Assembly (NCBI GenBank): GCA_900315575.1
Contig: OMZR01000027.1
Coordinates: 1 to 34,074, forward strand
Reading direction: 5' to 3'
From: an uncultured Veillonellaceae bacterium
GTDB lineage: Bacteria; Bacillota; Negativicutes; Selenomonadales; Selenomonadaceae
DNA: 34,074 bases
In this document: positions 30,762-34,074 of the stretch, piece by piece
Layout: the number at the start of each line of letters is the position of its first letter
Position numbering within the stretch: position 1 is the first letter of the stretch
Position numbers and translations under genes: made by a program
The notes under the pieces: model-generated
Told to the model about the DNA's origin: nothing
Seen by the model: only the letters and a program-made list of their open reading frames with translations
Database searches by the model: none

Positions 30762-30822
30762 ATTTGCCTTCCGGCAAATGGCTAAGATGGCACAAACCGC
30801 TGAAGCGCCAAGTGCCATCTTA
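30762..30822 (+). promoter_or_regulatory. Hairpins in the nrfHA 5' leader
   Basis: The predicted 125-nt leader holds ATTTGCC-ttcc-GGCAAAT (30762-30779) and a perfect 11-bp stem TAAGATGGCAC / GTGCCATCTTA (30783-30793 with 30812-30822), itself containing CGCT/AGCG. The ribosome site GGGAGGG lies just downstream, so the stems could influence translation of nrfH or protect the message. Confidence 0.6.
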
Positions 30823-30841
30823 TGAAGGGAGGGAAGCGGAC

Positions 30842-31330
30842 GTGGAACTTCGAAACCTCATCCAGAAGCACACGCTCCTGTGCCTCGCGGGCGGATTTGC
30901 CATCGGCATCTGCACGTTCGGAGCCCTCAGCGCCATGATGAGTGTCTCGGGCTCGCCGGCATTCTGCGGCTCGTGCCACTCCATGAAGCACGAAGCCTGG
31001 ACATTTGCCGACTCGGCGCACAGCCAGCTCGAGTGCGCGGACTGCCACCTGCCGCATCAGAACGTCGCCATCTACCTCGTGGAGAAAGGGCGGACCGGCA
31101 TGGTCGATACGTACCATGAAGTCCTCCGCGACTATCCGGCGCACATCAAGATTTCCAAGGACGGCTGGGATACCGTCAATGCGAACTGCGTGCGCTGCCA
31201 CGAGCCCACGATGGATAACGTCCATGCGGACCTCGGCAAAGACTTTGACTCCGGCGGCGACTGCTTGAAGTGCCACAGCCGCATCGCTCACGGAACGAAC
31301 CACCTCGAAGGAGGGATCAAAGTTGAGTAA
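30842..31330 (+). CDS. nrfH: NrfH, tetrahaem quinol dehydrogenase of nitrite reductase
   Basis: A 162-residue NapC/NirT-family protein. One N-terminal helix (LLCLAGGFAIGICTFGALSA) anchors it in the membrane. Four CxxCH haem sites follow: CGSCH at 42, CADCH at 65, CVRCH at 116 and CLKCH at 141. It oxidises menaquinol and passes electrons to NrfA. I chose GTG 30842 with GGGAGGG 8 nt upstream; an open frame extends to an ATG at 30722, but that stretch is the structured leader and would add 40 residues not usual in NrfH. It overlaps nrfA by 8 nt. Confidence 0.93.
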   Translation: MELRNLIQKHTLLCLAGGFAIGICTFGALSAMMSVSGSPAFCGSCHSMKHEAWTFADSAHSQLECADCHLPHQNVAIYLVEKGRTGMVDTYHEVLRDYPAHIKISKDGWDTVNANCVRCHEPTMDNVHADLGKDFDSGGDCLKCHSRIAHGTNHLEGGIKVE

Positions 31331-32609
31331 GCTCCAGAAAATCATCGCAGGGCTCGCAGCCGTCTGCCTCGTCTTCTTCGGGTTCGTCGCCGTGCGCATC
31401 GGCGCCGCGCCGAATGACGACAGCGTCAAGCTCGCCAAGATCCCGGCGGACAAGCAGCTCGGCAAAGAAGCCTACAAGGATGCGTATCCCTTGGAATACC
31501 AGTCCTACATGAAGAACAACGAGACCGACCCATCCCCGACCGGCTACGGCGGCAGCATGGGCGGCAACTCCTATTTCGACATCGAGCCCGAGATCCTCGA
31601 AAACTTCAAGGGCTACAAATTCTCGCTGCAGTATGACGTCGCGCGCGGCCATACCTATGCGGGCGAGGACTTCAAGAGCACGAAGCGCCTGCCGGGCCAG
31701 AAAGGCAGCTGCATCACGTGCAAAGGCTCGTACATGTACGACGTCTACTACAAGCAGAGCGGCTGGGCATACGCCTCGAAGCCGATTGACGAAGTCATGG
31801 CGCCCATCGAAGACGACCAGTGGTTCGGCTGCTCGAGCTGCCATGATCCGGAGACCATGGAGCTCCGCGTCTATCAGCAGGGCTTCGTCGCCGCCATGGC
31901 CCGCCGCGGCATCGACGTGAACAACGCCTCGCACAACGACAAGCGCGCCTATGTCTGCGCACAGTGCCACAACGAGTATTACTTCAAAGCTGAAGACGGC
32001 CGCGTCGACCATCCGTGGGACAACGGCCTCGAGCCGGAAGACGAGTTCCAGTTCTACCAGAGCGGCCAGGCCGGCGACTTCAAGGGTGACTGGAAGCATC
32101 CGGACTCCCAGACCATGATGCTCAAAGCGCAGCATCCGGACTTCGAGATCTGGGCCACGAGCGTCCATGCCGAAAATGGCGTCACCTGCGTCGACTGCCA
32201 CATGCCGTACATGCGCAAGGACGGCAAGAAGTACACGTCGCACTGGATGACGAGTCCGCTCAAGACCCCGCAGGAATCCTGCCAGAAGTGCCATGACGAA
32301 AGCGCCGAGACGCTGACGAACCGCGTCAAGAAGATTCATGACAACAACTTCCGTCTGCAGCGCATCGCAGGCCAGACCGTCGCGAAAGCAAACCTCGCCG
32401 TCAAAGCGGCCATCGACGCCGGCGCGACCGAGGAACAGCTCGCCGCCACGAAGCTCAAGCTCCGCGAAGCCCAGTTCTATTGGGATTGGATCGCGGCCGA
32501 GAACGGCAACGGCTTCCACAACCCCGACAAGTGCATGCGCGTCTCGGGCGAAGCCATCGACCTCGCACATCAGGTCATCGAAGAAGCAAACAGCCTAGCA
32601 CATATCTAA
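31323..32609 (+). CDS. nrfA: NrfA, pentahaem cytochrome c nitrite reductase
   Basis: A 428-residue secreted enzyme reducing nitrite to ammonium with six electrons. The N-terminus has an uncleaved or cleavable signal helix (IIAGLAAVCLVFFGFVAV). The active-site haem binds at C130-ITCK-134, with Lys as axial ligand, and four CxxCH sites are at 170 (CSSCH), 212 (CAQCH), 289 (CVDCH) and 320 (CQKCH). The Ca2+-site and catalytic regions around QYDVARGHTYAGED and the following KGSYMYDVYY fit the family. The start is TTG with GGAGG upstream inside nrfH. It depends on the CcmABCEF system upstream for haem attachment. Confidence 0.96.
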   Translation: MSKLQKIIAGLAAVCLVFFGFVAVRIGAAPNDDSVKLAKIPADKQLGKEAYKDAYPLEYQSYMKNNETDPSPTGYGGSMGGNSYFDIEPEILENFKGYKFSLQYDVARGHTYAGEDFKSTKRLPGQKGSCITCKGSYMYDVYYKQSGWAYASKPIDEVMAPIEDDQWFGCSSCHDPETMELRVYQQGFVAAMARRGIDVNNASHNDKRAYVCAQCHNEYYFKAEDGRVDHPWDNGLEPEDEFQFYQSGQAGDFKGDWKHPDSQTMMLKAQHPDFEIWATSVHAENGVTCVDCHMPYMRKDGKKYTSHWMTSPLKTPQESCQKCHDESAETLTNRVKKIHDNNFRLQRIAGQTVAKANLAVKAAIDAGATEEQLAATKLKLREAQFYWDWIAAENGNGFHNPDKCMRVSGEAIDLAHQVIEEANSLAHI

Positions 32610-32645
32610 ACGTTACGAAGAGGGCTGCTGCCATCGCTTAAACCT

Positions 32646-32700
32646 CAGCCCCCCTCCAGAGGGGGGGCGGGCCCGAAGGGCGGGGGGGGAGTCCCCTGCA
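32646..32700 (+). repeat. GC-rich two-hairpin repeat after nrfA
   Basis: GCCCCCCTC-ca-GAGGGGGGGC, then GGGCCCGAAGGGC, then a GGGGGGGAGTCCCCTGCA run. This matches the copy at 13188-13243, including the conserved AGTCCCCTG end. It lies 37 bp after the nrfA stop. Confidence 0.8.
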
Positions 32701-32709
32701 CAACACAAC

Positions 32710-32753
32710 AAAAAAGAAGGCGTGACTTCCGCGAAAGCCACGTCTTCTTTTTT
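32710..32753. terminator. Bidirectional terminator between nrfA and the convergent gene
   Basis: AAAAAAGAAG (32710-32719) pairs with CTTCTTTTTT (32744-32753), enclosing GTGACTT / AAGCCAC. The T run serves nrfA on the plus strand and the A run serves the minus-strand gene, whose stop overlaps the stem. Confidence 0.85.
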
Positions 32754-33513
32754 AATTCTTCTGCCTCCACAAATCAAACAACTCCACCATGTGCTCGATC
32801 TGTGTGCATTCCGTCGCCGTCAGGACGCGGTCATCATTCGAGCCGCCTTCGCGCGGGAAGATGATCTTCGCGCTGCCCATCTGGCCGACATCTCGCAGCG
32901 CCTTCAGCGTCCGCGCATTCACCTGTTCGTCGAAGCTCTCCGTGATGCCGCCATCGCGCGGCGTCGTTGTGACCTGCTGCGCCTCGGGGCGGAACGAATA
33001 CTTCGTTTCCTCGTCCGTCATAACATCGACGCCTGGGAAGCCCTGCGGCGTCGTGCCGAGGTGGCGCACCGAAACGTAGAACAGCACGCTGCCGTCCGTC
33101 GTCGAACGGATGATGTACGGCACGATGTAGATGCCGTCCTCCGTCGGCGGGACGTAGCTGTAAAGAATACGGCCGTCGCCGAGGTCTTTCTTCTCCATTT
33201 CCTGCGTCAGCGTACCGGCTTCGTCGAGGCTGTCGGCGTCGCCAACGGCCGACTTCTTCGTCGGATGGCGTGCCTTCTCGCGCGCCTCCTGCGCCTGCCG
33301 CTGCGCCTTGCGCTCGGCCTCCTGCGCGTCCTTCTTCGCCTGCAGAGCCACCTTCGTCTCATGATAGTGGTTCGCCGCGAGGTAGCCGACCGCGCCTGCC
33401 GCCCCGAGGAACGCAACGATCAGGATCGTGCACCCGATGATCTTCAGGACCTTCTTGAACTTGCTCGGCCGTTTCGGCCGTCTCGGAGCTCTTTTCTTCT
33501 TCCGTGCCGCCAT
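32752..33513 (-). CDS. Membrane-anchored protein of unknown function
   Basis: 253 residues. A very basic N-terminus (MAARKKKRAPRRPKRPSKFK) precedes one transmembrane helix, IGCTILIVAFLGAAGAVGYL. A charged coiled-coil stretch follows (LQAKKDAQEAERKAQRQAQE and on, to residue about 90). The outer domain (GDGRILYSYVPPTEDGIYIV to the end) has mixed strands and is not recognised. Topology is inside-to-outside. The start at 33513 has GGGAG upstream and is preferred to the ATG at 33540. It is a single-gene unit convergent with nrfA; no function is assigned. Confidence 0.7.
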   Translation of the reverse strand: MAARKKKRAPRRPKRPSKFKKVLKIIGCTILIVAFLGAAGAVGYLAANHYHETKVALQAKKDAQEAERKAQRQAQEAREKARHPTKKSAVGDADSLDEAGTLTQEMEKKDLGDGRILYSYVPPTEDGIYIVPYIIRSTTDGSVLFYVSVRHLGTTPQGFPGVDVMTDEETKYSFRPEAQQVTTTPRDGGITESFDEQVNARTLKALRDVGQMGSAKIIFPREGGSNDDRVLTATECTQIEHMVELFDLWRQKN

Positions 33514-33680
33514 GCTCCCGACTCCCTTCCTCTGCTGCAAGACTGACGCTTCCGAGCGTCATGTTATCCTTCAAAAATCAAATTCCTTCTTCTATTATAC
33601 GCCTATACGCCATCTGCGCGCATTTTTCCTCTTTTTCCCGCTCCGCCCACACGAAAACATTTCGCACCGCAAACTTTCTC

Positions 33681-33709
33681 TTGAAAAACCGCACTACCCG
33701 TGATAAAAT
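33681..33709 (+). promoter_or_regulatory. tRNA-Gly promoter
   Basis: TTGAAA (33681-33686), a 17-bp spacer and TAAAAT (33704-33709) lie 18 bp before the tRNA. Confidence 0.75.
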
Positions 33710-33727
33710 ATTTAAGTCAGTAATGAC

Positions 33728-33801
33728 GCGGGCGTAGTTCATTGGTAGAATGTCAGCTTCCCAAGCTAAAGAGGGGGGTTCGATTCCCCTCGCCCGCTCC
33801 A
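33728..33801 (+). tRNA. tRNA-Gly (anticodon CCC)
   Basis: 74 nt including an encoded CCA end. The acceptor arms are GCGGGCG / CGCCCGC; the D stem is GTTC / GAAT; the anticodon loop is TTCCCAA with anticodon CCC; the T arm is GGGGG-TTCGATT-CCCCT. The anticodon stem TCAGC / GCTAA has a C-A mismatch at its second pair. It reads GGG glycine codons. It stands alone with its own promoter and terminator. Confidence 0.95.
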
Positions 33802-33813
33802 TACGAAACACAG

Positions 33814-33850
33814 CGAGGCTGTTGCAGTGATTTGCAACAGCCTCGTTTTT
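33814..33850 (+). terminator. Terminator after tRNA-Gly
   Basis: A 13-bp stem CGAGGCTGTTGCA / TGCAACAGCCTCG, with a short loop, is followed by TTTTT (33846-33850). Confidence 0.9.
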
Positions 33851-33873
33851 CGCATCTTCCTTTCGAAAGCACT

Positions 33874-33899
33874 TAAGTTTTTACGATTTCATTCGATAT
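33874..33899 (+). promoter_or_regulatory. Sigma-28-like promoter of the flagellin gene
   Basis: TAAG, 14 bp, then TTCGATAT resembles the flagellar sigma factor pattern TAAA-N15-GCCGATAA. It is followed by a 64-nt leader with a small GAGGA / TCCTC hairpin. Confidence 0.5.
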
Positions 33900-33963
33900 A
33901 CTATTTAGATGAGGAGACATTTTTCCTCAAGGATGAGATGAAATACGACGGAAGGAATCCGCA

Positions 33964-34074
33964 ATGAAGATACGGAATGACATATCGACGGTGCAGGTGC
34001 TGCATGAGCTAAGGCAGAACCATACGGTGCTCGCAAAGCAGCAGGAAAAGCTCGCGACGGGGCTGAAGATCGTC
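33964..34074 (+). CDS. Flagellin, N-terminal fragment (runs off the window)
   Basis: The first 37 residues, MKIRNDISTVQVLHELRQNH and LAKQQEKLATGLKIV, match the conserved D0 coiled-coil start of flagellin (pattern IRNN...L...LSSGLRI). AAGGA lies 9 nt before the ATG. The rest lies outside the window, so length and whether the gene is intact cannot be judged. FlgL-type hook proteins share a weaker version of this start. Confidence 0.75.
   Translation, partial: MKIRNDISTVQVLHELRQNHTVLAKQQEKLATGLKIV

Noticed and set aside
30722..30841. Upstream extension of nrfH from ATG 30722
   Set aside because: It falls within a structured leader, lacks a ribosome site, and would add 40 basic residues not expected in NrfH; the GTG with GGGAGGG is better.
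33753..33769. C-A mismatch in the tRNA-Gly anticodon stem as a sign of a pseudo-tRNA
   Set aside because: All other stems, the loop residues, encoded CCA, promoter and terminator are intact; a single C-A pair is tolerated in functional tRNAs.
33814..33845. GTTGCA...TGCAAC inverted repeat resembling the ccm/nrf activator site
   Set aside because: The half-sites are separated by 6 or more bp within a longer stem followed by TTTTT just after the tRNA, so it is a terminator.

Overview
The window looks like a chromosomal segment from a GC-rich, flagellated, anaerobic member of the Negativicutes, most likely a Selenomonas-like Selenomonadaceae. This is inferred from gene content: an NrfHA ammonifying nitrite reductase, a reduced System I cytochrome c maturation set, a DegS-type kinase, Firmicutes-type RnmV and KsgA, and a flagellin start at the right edge. 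No 16S gene is present to confirm it. Four stretches of accessory DNA sit between housekeeping blocks, and the number of broken genes is high.

Layout. 1-2.2 kb is a gene graveyard on the minus strand: a truncated VapB/VapC pair, the C-terminal stub of a galactitol-type PTS EIIB, an aldose 1-epimerase missing its centre, and a collapsed BglG-type PTS regulator. 2.4-3.1 kb is an apparently intact RelB/VapC-type toxin-antitoxin pair. 3.1-5.6 kb holds an HxlR regulator divergent from a RiPP cassette: a 61-residue precursor with four 11-residue ACGS-type repeats, its radical SAM/SPASM enzyme, and a deleted quinone-oxidoreductase gene. 5.7-8.7 kb is a minus-strand operon with an alpha/beta hydrolase, a GT4 glycosyltransferase and an unknown protein. 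8.7-10.4 kb is an NhaC antiporter split by a 7-bp tandem duplication, followed by a small Cys-rich protein.

10.5-16.8 kb is a minus-strand operon: degS, a PLP decarboxylase read through into thymidylate kinase, rnmV, ksgA, and a hexapeptide acyltransferase whose 5' end carries a 9-G tract that leaves it out of frame (predicted phase-variable, OFF here). 17.2-18.9 kb is a NorD-like VWA protein, then an OPT transporter pseudogene, pgi, a Uma2 nuclease-like gene and a phosphomannomutase.

24.8-32.6 kb is a coherent respiratory module: a Crp/Fnr-type regulator overlapping ccmA-ccmB (fused), then ccmC, ccmE (CXXXY type), ccmF, and nrfHA. The promoters of the regulator/ccm operon and of nrfHA share the same palindrome, GTTGC-N4-GCAAC, exactly 22 bp before an identical CCTGC-flanked TATAAT. 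This predicts one autoregulated nitrite-respiration regulon. The window ends with an unknown membrane-anchored protein, tRNA-Gly(CCC), and the start of a flagellin gene behind a sigma-28-like promoter.

A family of GC-rich two-hairpin repeats recurs across the window. Some are paired as inverted arms around unrelated long palindromes. Others lie inside reading frames, where they form the linkers of the decarboxylase-Tmk and CcmA-CcmB fusions and the tail of Tmk, reminiscent of Rickettsia palindromic elements.
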